64,000 bases of DNA, taken from the NCBI RefSeq assembly GCF_050176255.1, contig NZ_JBFXIE010000002.1; one strand, written 5' to 3'. The translations under genes were made by a program, and so were the position numbers. The DNA is from JBFXIE01 sp050176255 (GTDB lineage: Bacteria; Pseudomonadota; Gammaproteobacteria; Burkholderiales; Burkholderiaceae_C). Under the pieces are notes generated by a model. That model did no database searches, was not told the origin of the DNA, and saw only the letters and a list, made by a program, of their open reading frames with translations. Shown in pieces: positions 1 through 8,368 of the stretch; the first letter of the stretch is position 1, and each line of letters opens with the position of its first letter.

Positions 1-14
1 CCCCATGCGCCTTC

Positions 15-2183
15 TCAGGCCTGCGCGGGCAGCTGCGCCAGAGCTACCCGGTTGCGGCCGGTGCGCTTGGCCTGGTAGCAGGCCATGTCGGCCGCATAGA
101 GCACGGCCGCCGCATCCTGCGAGCCAAGGTGCAGCGGCACCAGACCTATGCTCAGGCCCAACGTGAAGCTGCGCCCCTGGTAGGCGGGCTCCCAGGCCTG
201 CACGGCGGCGCGCAACTGCTCGGCCACCGCCTGGCCACGCGACACGGTGCTGCCGGGCAACAGCACCGCAAATTCGTCACCCCCCAGGCGGGCAGCCCAG
301 CCGCTGTTGCCCACTTCGGACTCCAGCAGACGCGCCAGGCGGCGCAGCACATCGTCGCCCGCGTCATGCCCGGCCACGTCGTTGACCACGGTGAAATGGT
401 CCAGGTCCATGAACAGCAGCACGCCGCATTCGTGTTGCAGCGCCTCGCCTGGCAGTTGCGGGCGCCGTGCGCGTTCGAGCAGCAGCACTTCGAGCCGGTG
501 CTCGAACTCGGCACGGTTCATGAGCTGGGTCAGCGCATCGCGCGTGCGCACCCAGGCCAGCTGTTGGCGGGTTTCGCGCACAGCGGTGAGATCCTCCAGC
601 GTCCAGACCATGCCGCGCGCCGGCTCGTCTGGCTGCACGCAATGGCCGCGCGCATGAACCCACAGGGTGCTGCCATCCTCGCGGCGCAGGGGCAATTCGC
701 CGTCAAAGATGCCGTGCGCCGCAAACTCCGAGCGCACCTGCCGCGCCAGGTCGGCCCCGCCGTCACGCGCGGTCAGCAAATCCAGCATATGGCGCCCCTG
801 CAACTGCTGCTGCGTGTAGCCCAGCATGCGACAGGCCTGCAGGCTGACCAGTTCGACGTGCTCGCCCCGCGTGACCGCGACGCCCTGGGGCACATGATCC
901 AGCACCCGCTGAAGCTGCTGCTGCGCCGCGCGCAAACTGCGCTGGGCAAGGCGCCGCGACTGGATCAGCCAGGCGCACACGCGTGCGGTGTCGTCCACCT
1001 CACCCGGACAGCGGGGCCAGGGGGGCTCGGTGGACGGATCGGGCTGCAACTGCGGGCATGGGTTGTCGGCCAGGAATTGGGCATCAGATTCAGCGGCCGA
1101 ATCAACCGCACATAAAGCTCCAGGGCCAGCCGCAGAACCGGACATCAGTGCGCGCTGACGTAGCAGCGCCAGCGGGCGCGCCAGCCAGACCATGAGCACC
1201 ACCGCCAGCGCAGCGACCAGCGCCGTCGCCGCGCCAGCCAGCCACCACGACCGGCGCTGCGCACCGTGCAGCGGCGCCAGCATGGCCTGCGAATCGCTCA
1301 CCCGCGCCACCACCCACTGGGGCATGGGCACGCGCGCCAGGCTCACCACATGGCCGGGCTGCACCTGCGTCACGCCGCGGCTGCCGGCCGGCTGCTCGGC
1401 GTTGCGCCAACGGGCATACGCATCGGCCAGGCCGGGCTCGTCCTGCACGCGGCCCATCACGCGTTGCAGATCGGGGTGCGACAGGATCACCCCGTCTTGC
1501 GTGAACACCATCAGCCGCGACTCGCTGCGCGCCGGCAGGGCCAGCGAGTGCGGCAGCAGCCCTTGCGACTGCAGCCGCAGCAGGCCCGCCACGGCGCCCG
1601 TCACGCGCCCCTCGCCGCGCAGCAGCGGCAGGGTGAACATCACCCGCGCATCCTGCGCCGTGGTGCCAATGAGGTCGGAAACCAGCGGTTTGCCCTCCAG
1701 CAAGGTGCGCACCAGATAGTCGCGCTCGGCCGGATCGAGGTCGGAGGCCTTCTCCAGCCTGCCGTAACGCAGGTTGACGCTGAGGGTGCCGTCCATGCGC
1801 GCCACCTGGATGGCATCAAAAAAACGCACCGCCGGCAGGCCCTGCTGCAGCAGCCATTCCAGCGAGGCTGGCGAGTCCAGCACCTCGGGCGTGATGCCCT
1901 CTGCCACGCTATCGAGCACCTTCTGGCTTTGCTCGATCTTGCTGGCCAGCAGGCGCGCCACCAGTTCCACCTCGTCGTTTTGCTGGCGCACAAAGCGCTG
2001 CATGGCCTCTTGCCCCACCGTGCGCGACACCAGCCACACCGCCATCGCGCCCGACATCACAACAGCCAGCACCGCCACCGCCACCAGCTTGCGCACCAAC
2101 GGCCCGGGGAACCAGCCAGGCTCGCCCGCGTCCCGGTCGGCAGCGGCCATCCCCGGCACGGCGGCGTGTTCAGCCGGCGTCAT
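15..2183 (-). CDS. Membrane-bound sensor diguanylate cyclase (Cache-PAS-GGDEF)
   Basis: Probably makes cyclic di-GMP from two GTP at the inner membrane in response to an extracytoplasmic signal. The 722-residue protein has a membrane segment near residues 30-54, a periplasmic sensor of the dCache type, a second membrane segment near 315-345, a PAS domain near 425-530 and a C-terminal GGDEF domain with an intact RLGGDEFAVLL active site. The inhibitory RxxD site, expected five residues before GGDEF, reads GNSG, so product inhibition is probably absent. No EAL domain follows. It lies downstream of, and parallel to, a Crp/Fnr regulator, and a second c-di-GMP protein is encoded just beyond. The ligand cannot be predicted. 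Confidence 0.9.
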   Translation of the reverse strand: MTPAEHAAVPGMAAADRDAGEPGWFPGPLVRKLVAVAVLAVVMSGAMAVWLVSRTVGQEAMQRFVRQQNDEVELVARLLASKIEQSQKVLDSVAEGITPEVLDSPASLEWLLQQGLPAVRFFDAIQVARMDGTLSVNLRYGRLEKASDLDPAERDYLVRTLLEGKPLVSDLIGTTAQDARVMFTLPLLRGEGRVTGAVAGLLRLQSQGLLPHSLALPARSESRLMVFTQDGVILSHPDLQRVMGRVQDEPGLADAYARWRNAEQPAGSRGVTQVQPGHVVSLARVPMPQWVVARVSDSQAMLAPLHGAQRRSWWLAGAATALVAALAVVLMVWLARPLALLRQRALMSGSAAGPGALCAVDSAAESDAQFLADNPCPQLQPDPSTEPPWPRCPGEVDDTARVCAWLIQSRRLAQRSLRAAQQQLQRVLDHVPQGVAVTRGEHVELVSLQACRMLGYTQQQLQGRHMLDLLTARDGGADLARQVRSEFAAHGIFDGELPLRREDGSTLWVHARGHCVQPDEPARGMVWTLEDLTAVRETRQQLAWVRTRDALTQLMNRAEFEHRLEVLLLERARRPQLPGEALQHECGVLLFMDLDHFTVVNDVAGHDAGDDVLRRLARLLESEVGNSGWAARLGGDEFAVLLPGSTVSRGQAVAEQLRAAVQAWEPAYQGRSFTLGLSIGLVPLHLGSQDAAAVLYAADMACYQAKRTGRNRVALAQLPAQA

Positions 2184-2436
2184 GGGTGCTCCACAACCGA
2201 AACACCCCGGGCGATGTGATCTGAAGCGGTGGATGGCATGCCTGGATGGGATGGGGACGAGTCCCGCACCAATATACGCAGGGCCTGCACTGCCCGGCTT
2301 GGGTGGAACCCTGTGAGCCTTTCAGGAAAAACCCTGACCGGGCCTGGACTGACCGACGTCTGGTCGGCACAGGCCGTCAGGCCACCGGCGCAAGGTCAGG
2401 CACAGTGGCGTGCAGCCGACGCGGTTGCCAGGACGA

Positions 2437-3060
2437 CTAGCCGCCCGCCACCATCTGCAGCGCGCGCGGCTGCGGCAGGCTCAGCACATTGCCCGTGCCG
2501 GAGATGAGGCCGTGCTCGCGCAGATGGCGCAGCACGCGCGACAGCGTCTCGGGGGCGATGCCCAGTTGCGCCGCAATCAAGCGCTTGCGCTGGTGCAGCG
2601 TGACGCGCAGCCCGCCATCTTCGCTGTTGTGCGCATGCTGCAACAACCACTGGGCGCAACGCGCCTCGGCGTCTTGTGCCAGGCGGCTCACCGCCAGCTC
2701 TGTCTGCTGGCAGTAACCTGTGGCCATGTCGTGCAGCAGGGTTTGCGCCGCCTGCGGCAAATCGTTGAAAGTGCGTCTGAAATCATCGATTGACAAGCGG
2801 TGCAGCTGCACCGGCGTGTCGGCCACCATGTCCACCGCGCAAGGCTGGTTCAGCAAAACGGTGGCGGCATCGAGCCAGAACGGCCCTTCCACCACGCCCA
2901 GCTGATGGCGCATCACGCCGTCCTCGCGCACCCCCAGCAGCACTCGGCCACTGTTCACGTACAGCACGGACGCGGGTCTTTGGTGGCGCTCACGCAGTAC
3001 CTCGCCCGCGCTGACCACCTCTACCTGCGCAGACGGGTTGAAGGACGCAATGGAAAACAT
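2437..3060 (-). CDS. Crp/Fnr-family transcriptional regulator
   Basis: A 207-residue DNA-binding regulator with an N-terminal cyclic-nucleotide-binding-like beta-barrel and a C-terminal winged helix; the recognition helix lies around LGIAPETLSRVLRHL. The Cys residues are not arranged as in the FNR iron-sulphur cluster, so the effector is unknown. I chose the ATG giving MFSIASFNPS, because the sequence upstream of it looks non-coding and includes a longer in-frame extension without family similarity. It is divergent from the EAL-CBS-GGDEF gene across 229 bp and followed by the diguanylate cyclase gene, so it may control one or both; that link is an inference from position. Confidence 0.85.
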   Translation of the reverse strand: MFSIASFNPSAQVEVVSAGEVLRERHQRPASVLYVNSGRVLLGVREDGVMRHQLGVVEGPFWLDAATVLLNQPCAVDMVADTPVQLHRLSIDDFRRTFNDLPQAAQTLLHDMATGYCQQTELAVSRLAQDAEARCAQWLLQHAHNSEDGGLRVTLHQRKRLIAAQLGIAPETLSRVLRHLREHGLISGTGNVLSLPQPRALQMVAGG

Positions 3061-3289
3061 GGCGCCACTGTGCCGGTGCATCGCCTGTTGCACTTTGAGG
3101 AAGGTCAAAATAAAAGTGCGCGCCGCGCCCGCATGCCCCCCCACACCTGACCGCCGGATTGCTGCCACCCGGAAGTCGATCCAGGCAGCGCCGCAGGCCG
3201 CAGGCAGTGTTCAGAGAGACTGCCCACAGTCACATACCTTTCATGCCACTGTCTTATTATCGATTTTTCGCAATCCAGGTTTTCCCTCA

Positions 3290-5179
3290 ATGCCCGAGCC
3301 CAGACGCCACGCTTTGGAGGCGATGCAGCACATCTTGTCGCCCGCGCTGCTGCATGGGGATGGCCCCGTCGCGCGCCTGCTGCAAGTGGACGGGCTGCAT
3401 AGCGTCTTCCAGCCTCTGGCCAATCTGCGCGATGGAAGCATTTATTCGCACGAGGCGCTGATACGTGGCCCCGCAGGCAGCCCGCTGCAGTCGCCCGATG
3501 CGCTGCTGGAGCAGGCGCGCCACGAACACATCCTGCACGACTTCGAGCTGATGTGCGTGGCCCAGGCCCTCACGCAGTGGGGCGCTCAGTCAACTCCGGG
3601 ACGGGTGTTCGTCAACATCAGCGCCAGCGCCCTGATCTGGGGCGTGCGCCGACTTGGCGCCGCGCCCCTGACCGACGTGGTGCGGCAAATGGGCGTGGCC
3701 CCGCACATGGTGGTGCTGGAGATCACCGAGCATGAACGCGTAACCGATCTGGTGCCACTGTGCAAAGCGCTGCGCCAGGTGCACGCCAGCGGCATGCGTC
3801 TGGCGCTGGACGATTTTGGCGACGGCCACTCCAGCCTGCGCCTGTGGTCCGAAGTACGGCCCGACTTCGTGAAGATAGACAAATATTTCACCCGCGACGT
3901 CCATCAGCACCCCGAAAAGCTGCAGATGCTGCAGGCCATACGCGCCATTGCCGACCTGTTCGGCACCACGCTGGTGGCCGAGGGCATAGAAACCAGCGAA
4001 GAACTGCGAGCCATACGCGACCTGGAAATTCCCTACGGCCAGGGTTACCTGCTGGGCCGCCCCTCCGTCCTGGCGCGCGAAGCCATAGAGCCCGCAGCCA
4101 CCACCGTGCTGCTGGATCGCCGCGTGGCCGTGCTGCCCCACAGCAGCCAGCATGTGCGCCCCGGCATCCTGCGCAGCCTGATCACGGTGCAGGCCCCTAC
4201 GGTCACGCCACACACCAGCAATGACGACGTGGCCGGGCTGTTTCGCATGCACAGCAACCTGCATGCCATCGCGGTGCTCGACGACGGCCGTCCCCTGGCC
4301 ATCATCAACCGCCGGGACTTCATGAACCACTACGCCACGCTGTACTTTCGGGAAGTGCACGGGCGCAAGCCCTGTACCGCCTTTGCCAACGACGCTCCGC
4401 GCGTGGTGGAGCTGGATTGCAACGTGGAAGACCTGGTGGGCATCCTGACCTCGCAAGACCAGCGCTACCTCAGCGACGGATTCATCGTCACCGACAACGG
4501 CCGCTACCTGGGCCTGGGCACCGGCGAACAGTTGGTGCGCAGCGTGACCGAGGCGCGCATCGAAGCCGCGCGCCACGCCAACCCTCTCACTTCACTGCCC
4601 GGCAACATCCCCATCAGCCTGCACATGCAGCGCCTGCTGGACAAGCGCGCATCATTTGTTGCCTGCTACGCCGATCTGAACCATTTCAAGCCCTTCAACG
4701 ACCACTACGGCTATTGGCGCGGCGACCAGATGATCCGTCTGGCGGCACGCCTGGCACTGACCCACTGCGACCCGCAGACCGACTTTGTGGGACATGTCGG
4801 CGGCGACGACTTCATGCTGCTGTTTCAAAGCAGCGACTGGCTGCAGCGCTGCCAGCGCATCGTGGACGAATTCGGGCGCGAGGCCAGGGCCCTCTTCGAC
4901 GAGCCCGCGCGCAAGGTCGGCGGCATCTGGGCGGAGGATCGCTACGGCGTCAATCGCTTCTTCTACTGCACCACGCTGTCGATCGGTGCAGTGCGCGTCG
5001 CGCCCGGCAGCATGCGCCTGGCCGAAGATGTAGCCAATCTCGCGGCCCTGGCCAAACGCGATGCCAAGCAGTCACCCGACGGCATCTCCTGGCGCGACAC
5101 CGTCCCCAATGCTACGGCCGCCAGCAGGGCGAAGGGACAACGCGCCGGCACGGATGCGCAACCCGTGCCCGCCCGTTGA
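3290..5179 (+). CDS. EAL-CBS-GGDEF cyclic di-GMP protein
   Basis: A soluble c-di-GMP turnover protein of about 629 residues. The N-terminal EAL domain keeps the signature EALIRG, the metal and catalytic positions in FVNISAS, LEITEHE, LDDFGDGHSS, KIDKYF and VAEGIET, so phosphodiesterase activity is likely. A central CBS pair (around HAIAVLDDGRPLAIINRR) probably binds an adenine nucleotide. The C-terminal GGDEF domain carries GGDDF, a variant that can be active, but lacks an RxxD inhibitory site. The start ATG (MPEPRRHALEA) was chosen because the upstream in-frame extension has no domain character. It is divergent from the Crp/Fnr regulator. Whether it mainly breaks down or makes c-di-GMP cannot be settled from sequence. 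Confidence 0.88.
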   Translation: MPEPRRHALEAMQHILSPALLHGDGPVARLLQVDGLHSVFQPLANLRDGSIYSHEALIRGPAGSPLQSPDALLEQARHEHILHDFELMCVAQALTQWGAQSTPGRVFVNISASALIWGVRRLGAAPLTDVVRQMGVAPHMVVLEITEHERVTDLVPLCKALRQVHASGMRLALDDFGDGHSSLRLWSEVRPDFVKIDKYFTRDVHQHPEKLQMLQAIRAIADLFGTTLVAEGIETSEELRAIRDLEIPYGQGYLLGRPSVLAREAIEPAATTVLLDRRVAVLPHSSQHVRPGILRSLITVQAPTVTPHTSNDDVAGLFRMHSNLHAIAVLDDGRPLAIINRRDFMNHYATLYFREVHGRKPCTAFANDAPRVVELDCNVEDLVGILTSQDQRYLSDGFIVTDNGRYLGLGTGEQLVRSVTEARIEAARHANPLTSLPGNIPISLHMQRLLDKRASFVACYADLNHFKPFNDHYGYWRGDQMIRLAARLALTHCDPQTDFVGHVGGDDFMLLFQSSDWLQRCQRIVDEFGREARALFDEPARKVGGIWAEDRYGVNRFFYCTTLSIGAVRVAPGSMRLAEDVANLAALAKRDAKQSPDGISWRDTVPNATAASRAKGQRAGTDAQPVPAR

Positions 5180-5257
5180 GGAGAGCGGCACGCACCCGCC
5201 AAGACCGCGGGGTGGCATACGATCACCCCTGCAACACAATCTCCGCAGAGACGTCCC

Positions 5258-5695
5258 ATGCCCATGTTTGTCGATACCTCGCCGCCCGGCCAGTGCATCT
5301 TCTGCCGCCTGGTGGCCAACGAGATTCCCAGCGCCAAAGTCTTTGAGGACGAGCTGACCGTCGCCTTCATGGACATCGGCCAGGTCACGCCGGGCCATGT
5401 CTTGGTGGCCACCCGGCGTCACGCCGCCACGCTGCTGGACACCACGCCCGAGGAGGCCGCCGCCGTGATGCAGACCGCCCACCGTGTGGCGCGGGCCGTG
5501 CAGGCAGCCTTTCAACCGCCCGGTCTGACGTTGCTGCAGGCCAACGGCGCCTTGGGCGGGCAAACCGTGGCGCACTTTCACCTGCATGTGGTACCGCGCC
5601 ATGAGGGTGACGGCATTGCCCTGACCTGGCCACGTCAAGAGCCGCCCTCCGCCGTGCTCGCGAGCCATGCCGAGCGCCTGCGCGCGGCGCTGTGA
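5258..5695 (+). CDS. HIT-family nucleotide hydrolase/transferase
   Basis: A 145-residue protein of the histidine-triad superfamily, which hydrolyses or transfers nucleotidyl groups on phosphoramidates and dinucleotides. The N-terminal CIFCRLV resembles the zinc-binding segment of HINT-like proteins, and the catalytic triad HFHLHVVP is complete, preceded by the family-typical ANG...GQTV segment. Length is normal for the family. It stands as a single gene between the EAL protein and an efflux-pump remnant. The physiological substrate is unknown. Confidence 0.9.
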   Translation: MPMFVDTSPPGQCIFCRLVANEIPSAKVFEDELTVAFMDIGQVTPGHVLVATRRHAATLLDTTPEEAAAVMQTAHRVARAVQAAFQPPGLTLLQANGALGGQTVAHFHLHVVPRHEGDGIALTWPRQEPPSAVLASHAERLRAAL

Positions 5696-5761
5696 CCACC
5701 CCGCTCCCACGGCACGCCCCCGGCTGCGCCGCGCGCAGACTCTGCTACCCTCACTCGCATC

Positions 5762-6088
5762 ATGTCCGTTCCGTCCGCCGCCGTCGGCACGCAGGATGCG
5801 CCCGCCGTGCCCGCGCCCCCGGGCCTGGCCCTCGTGGCGCCGGCCCTGCTGCCGAGCATTCAGCCCTTCACCACCGATGTGTACCTGCCCGCACTCACGC
5901 GCAGCCTGGGCGCGCCCGTCGCCGCCGGGCAGCTCACGCCGTCAGCGATGCCGCTGGCGTTTGGCTGCTCACAACTGGTCTGGAAGCTACTGACTGATCG
6001 CTTTGGCCGCAGGTCCGTGCTGCTGACTCTCATCGCCTGGACGCTGGTGCAGAGCCATGCCCCGCAAGAGGCCGCCCATGCCAGTTGA
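5762..6088 (+). pseudogene. Truncated Bcr/CflA-type MFS drug efflux remnant
   Basis: The reading frame encodes only the first two membrane segments of a Bcr/CflA drug-resistance transporter: the family-typical PFTTDVYLPAL segment, then a segment equivalent to QLTLSAFLLGFALGQ, then the loop motif TDRFGRRSVLL. After about 95 residues the similarity stops and the frame runs into the start of miaA. An intact member is about 400 residues with twelve membrane helices. I read this as the 5' stub left by a deletion that removed the rest of the gene. A start region is present, but no functional transporter can result. Confidence 0.7.
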
Positions 6089-7076
6089 GCACATTGCCGC
6101 AGATCGCATCCCCGCCATTGCGCTGGCCGGGCCCACGGCCTCGGGCAAGACGGCCGCGGCCTTGGCCATTGCCGACGCACTCGCGCCCCGACAGCCGGTG
6201 GAGATCATCAGTGTGGACTCGGCCCTGGTTTACCGCGGCATGGACATCGGCACCGCCAAGCCCACGCCTGCCGAACAGGCCTGCGTGCCGCACCACCTGA
6301 TCGACATCCGCGACCCATTGCAGGCCTATAGCGCCGCCGAGTTTGTGCACGACGCCACGCGGCTCATCGGCGAGATTCGCGCGCGCGGCGCACTGCCGCT
6401 GCTGGTGGGCGGCACCATGCTGTACTTCAAGGCGCTGCTTGACGGCATTGACGACATGCCGCCCGCCGACGCCAGCGTGCGCGCACGCCTGGAGCAGCAG
6501 GCGGCCGCCATCGGCTGGGGCGGCATGCATGCCGAACTGGCGCGGGTGGATCCGGTCACCGCCGCGCGCCTGGCGCCCGGCGACAGCCAGCGCATTCAGC
6601 GCGCGCTGGAGGTGTGGCATGTCTCGGGCCGGCCGCTGTCGAGCTTTCACACGGCAAAAACAACCTCCACCAACGACCGACTGCTCAGCACCGCAAACCT
6701 TTTTTCCCTGGAGCCGCACAACCGCGCCTGGCTGCACGGGCGCATTGCCCAGCGCTTTCACGCCATGCTGGAGGCGGGCTTCCTGGATGAATTGCGGCGC
6801 CTGCGCGAGCGAGGCGACCTGCATGCCAACCTGCCCAGCATGCGCTGCGTGGGCTACCGCCAGGCCTGGGAGTCGCTGGACGGCCTGTACCCCATGAGCA
6901 GCCTGCCCGAGCGCGGCATCGCCGCCACCCGCCAGCTGGCCAAGCGCCAGATCACCTGGCTGCGCAGCATGCCGGGGCGCCATGTGATTGCCTGCGACGC
7001 CACCGGCGCCACCACGCAGCTGGTTCAGGCCGTGCTGGATCGCGTGCTGGGCAGCGTGCTGAAAGGCGGCACATGA
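6078..7076 (+). CDS. miaA: tRNA dimethylallyltransferase
   Basis: Transfers a dimethylallyl group to N6 of adenosine 37 in tRNAs reading UNN codons, the first step to ms2i6A. The 332-residue protein has the P-loop GPTASGKTA, the [16 protein letters not shown] segment, the [11 protein letters not shown] region and the C-terminal [11 protein letters not shown] substrate-binding motif, all typical of MiaA. I chose the ATG that gives [10 protein letters not shown]; a start seven codons upstream is possible. Its start lies inside the end of the MFS remnant. Its stop overlaps the start of the ABC ATPase gene by 4 bp (ATGA), so the two are translationally coupled. Confidence 0.95.
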   Translation: MPVEHIAADRIPAIALAGPTASGKTAAALAIADALAPRQPVEIISVDSALVYRGMDIGTAKPTPAEQACVPHHLIDIRDPLQAYSAAEFVHDATRLIGEIRARGALPLLVGGTMLYFKALLDGIDDMPPADASVRARLEQQAAAIGWGGMHAELARVDPVTAARLAPGDSQRIQRALEVWHVSGRPLSSFHTAKTTSTNDRLLSTANLFSLEPHNRAWLHGRIAQRFHAMLEAGFLDELRRLRERGDLHANLPSMRCVGYRQAWESLDGLYPMSSLPERGIAATRQLAKRQITWLRSMPGRHVIACDATGATTQLVQAVLDRVLGSVLKGGT

Positions 7077-7753
7077 CCGGCGCGCCCACACCCTTGCTGC
7101 AAGCACGCAGCCTGGCGCGGCGCTACGGCGCGCAGGCGGTCTTTGAAGGGGTGGATCTGCAAGTGCAGCGCGGAGAGTTTGTCGCCATCGTCGGCGATTC
7201 GGGCGTGGGCAAATCCACGCTGCTCAATTGCCTGGCCGGGCTGGATTCATGGGATGCCGGGCAGGTGTTGCACGAGGGCCTGGATCTGGGGCCGCTGGAC
7301 GACACGCAGCGTGCGCTGTGGCGCCGCACCCATGTGGGTTTTGTGTTCCAGGCCTTCCATGTGCTACCGCACCTGGACGTGGCGCAAAACGTGGGCCTGC
7401 CGCTGATGCTGCTGGGCCAGCCGGCCGCGCACATCAACCCACGCGTACAGCAGATGCTGGCCGCCGTGGGCCTGCAGGGCCTGGGCGAGCGGCTGCCGCA
7501 GCAACTCAGCGGCGGACAGCTGCAACGGGTGGCCATCGCCCGCGCGTTGGTGCACCGCCCCGCCCTGCTGCTGGCAGACGAGCCCACCGGCAATCTGGAC
7601 CCCACCACGGCGGCCCGGGTCATGGACTTGCTCATCGCCCAGACCCGCGAGCATGGCGCAGCGCTGGTGCTGGTCACCCACTCGCAGGCCGCCGCGGCAC
7701 GCGCCGACCGGGTGCTGCGCCTGACGGTGCGCGGCATCGCCCCGGCGGCGTGA
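7073..7753 (+). CDS. ABC transporter ATP-binding protein (LolD/MacB type)
   Basis: A 226-residue ATPase of the LolD/MacB class, which powers FtsX-type permeases handling lipoproteins or hydrophobic molecules. It has Walker [10 protein letters not shown], the Q-loop segment [14 protein letters not shown], signature [15 protein letters not shown], Walker [13 protein letters not shown] and the switch His in VLVTHS. Translation is coupled to miaA by a 4-bp overlap. The cognate permease is probably the FtsX-type gene that begins 615 bp downstream, separated from it by an antisense hsp20 gene whose stop lies only 9 bp away. The transported substrate is unknown. Confidence 0.9.
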   Translation: MTGAPTPLLQARSLARRYGAQAVFEGVDLQVQRGEFVAIVGDSGVGKSTLLNCLAGLDSWDAGQVLHEGLDLGPLDDTQRALWRRTHVGFVFQAFHVLPHLDVAQNVGLPLMLLGQPAAHINPRVQQMLAAVGLQGLGERLPQQLSGGQLQRVAIARALVHRPALLLADEPTGNLDPTTAARVMDLLIAQTREHGAALVLVTHSQAAAARADRVLRLTVRGIAPAA

Positions 7754-7762
7754 GCGCCACGC

Positions 7763-8191
7763 TTACTCGATTGCCAGGCGCTGCGTCTTGTTGCCCAGTT
7801 TCTTGGGCAGGGTGAGCGTCAGCACACCGTTGTCGTACTTGGCCTTGGCCTGGGTGGCGTCCACCTCGACCGGCAGCTGGAAGCTGCGGGCCACGGCGCC
7901 AAAGTAGCGCTCGCTGCGCAGCAGCTTCTCGCCATCTTTCTTCTGGTCGTGCTGGCGCACCTCTGCGCGCAGGCTGACCACGTTGCCGTCGATGGAGACG
8001 TTGATGTCCTCCTTGGGCACGCCGGGCACCTCGGCATGCACGGTGTAGGTTCCGTCATCCTCCTTCACGTCGATCTTGATCTGCGACGGCTCGGGCAGCG
8101 CATCGCCATGCAGCGGACGCACATAGAAACCGGGCGCAAAGTCCTTGAAGAAATCGTCAAACAGACTTCCACGGCTGACCAGCGAATTCAT
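7763..8191 (-). CDS. Hsp20/alpha-crystallin small heat shock protein
   Basis: An ATP-independent holdase chaperone of 142 residues. The alpha-crystallin domain spans roughly residues 35-135, with the typical AEVPGVPKEDINVSIDG and RSFQLPVEVD segments and the closing GVLTLTLPKK; the C-terminal I-x-I motif is weak (LAIE). The ATG giving MNSLVSRGSLFDDFF is preceded by AAGGAGTTAC, an excellent ribosome binding site, so longer starts are rejected. It is transcribed alone from a heat-shock-like promoter and lies antisense between an ABC ATPase and its probable permease. Confidence 0.93.
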   Translation of the reverse strand: MNSLVSRGSLFDDFFKDFAPGFYVRPLHGDALPEPSQIKIDVKEDDGTYTVHAEVPGVPKEDINVSIDGNVVSLRAEVRQHDQKKDGEKLLRSERYFGAVARSFQLPVEVDATQAKAKYDNGVLTLTLPKKLGNKTQRLAIE

Positions 8192-8228
8192 GGTGTAACT
8201 CCTTCTGTGGCAACAAGTGATGGGACTA

Positions 8229-8251
8229 CAACAGGCAAACATGGCCTGTTG
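8229..8251 (-). repeat. Perfect 8-bp inverted repeat in the hsp20 leader
   Basis: CAACAGGC at 8229-8236 and GCCTGTTG at 8244-8251 form a perfect stem around a 7-nt loop. It lies at or just after the predicted hsp20 transcription start, 38 nt before the start codon. It could be an mRNA 5' hairpin or an operator; sequence alone does not decide. Confidence 0.55.
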
Positions 8252-8255
8252 ACGC

Positions 8256-8289
8256 ATATATAAGCCTGCACCCCAAAACGTTCAAGGGG
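8256..8289 (-). promoter_or_regulatory. Putative sigma32-type promoter of hsp20
   Basis: On the minus strand, CCCCTTGAA at 8281-8289 matches the sigma32 -35 element, and CTTATATAT at 8256-8264, 16 nt away, is the candidate -10. The -10 is AT-rich and not the classical CCCCAT form, so the call is moderate. The position fits a start site about 55-60 nt before the hsp20 ATG. Confidence 0.5.
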
Positions 8290-8368
8290 TTCAGGGTTTC
8301 AAGCGGTTCAACCCCCCCAATCGCCCCACCCCGCCGGGCGCAGGCCCGAAAACCGCACAATCGCGCCC

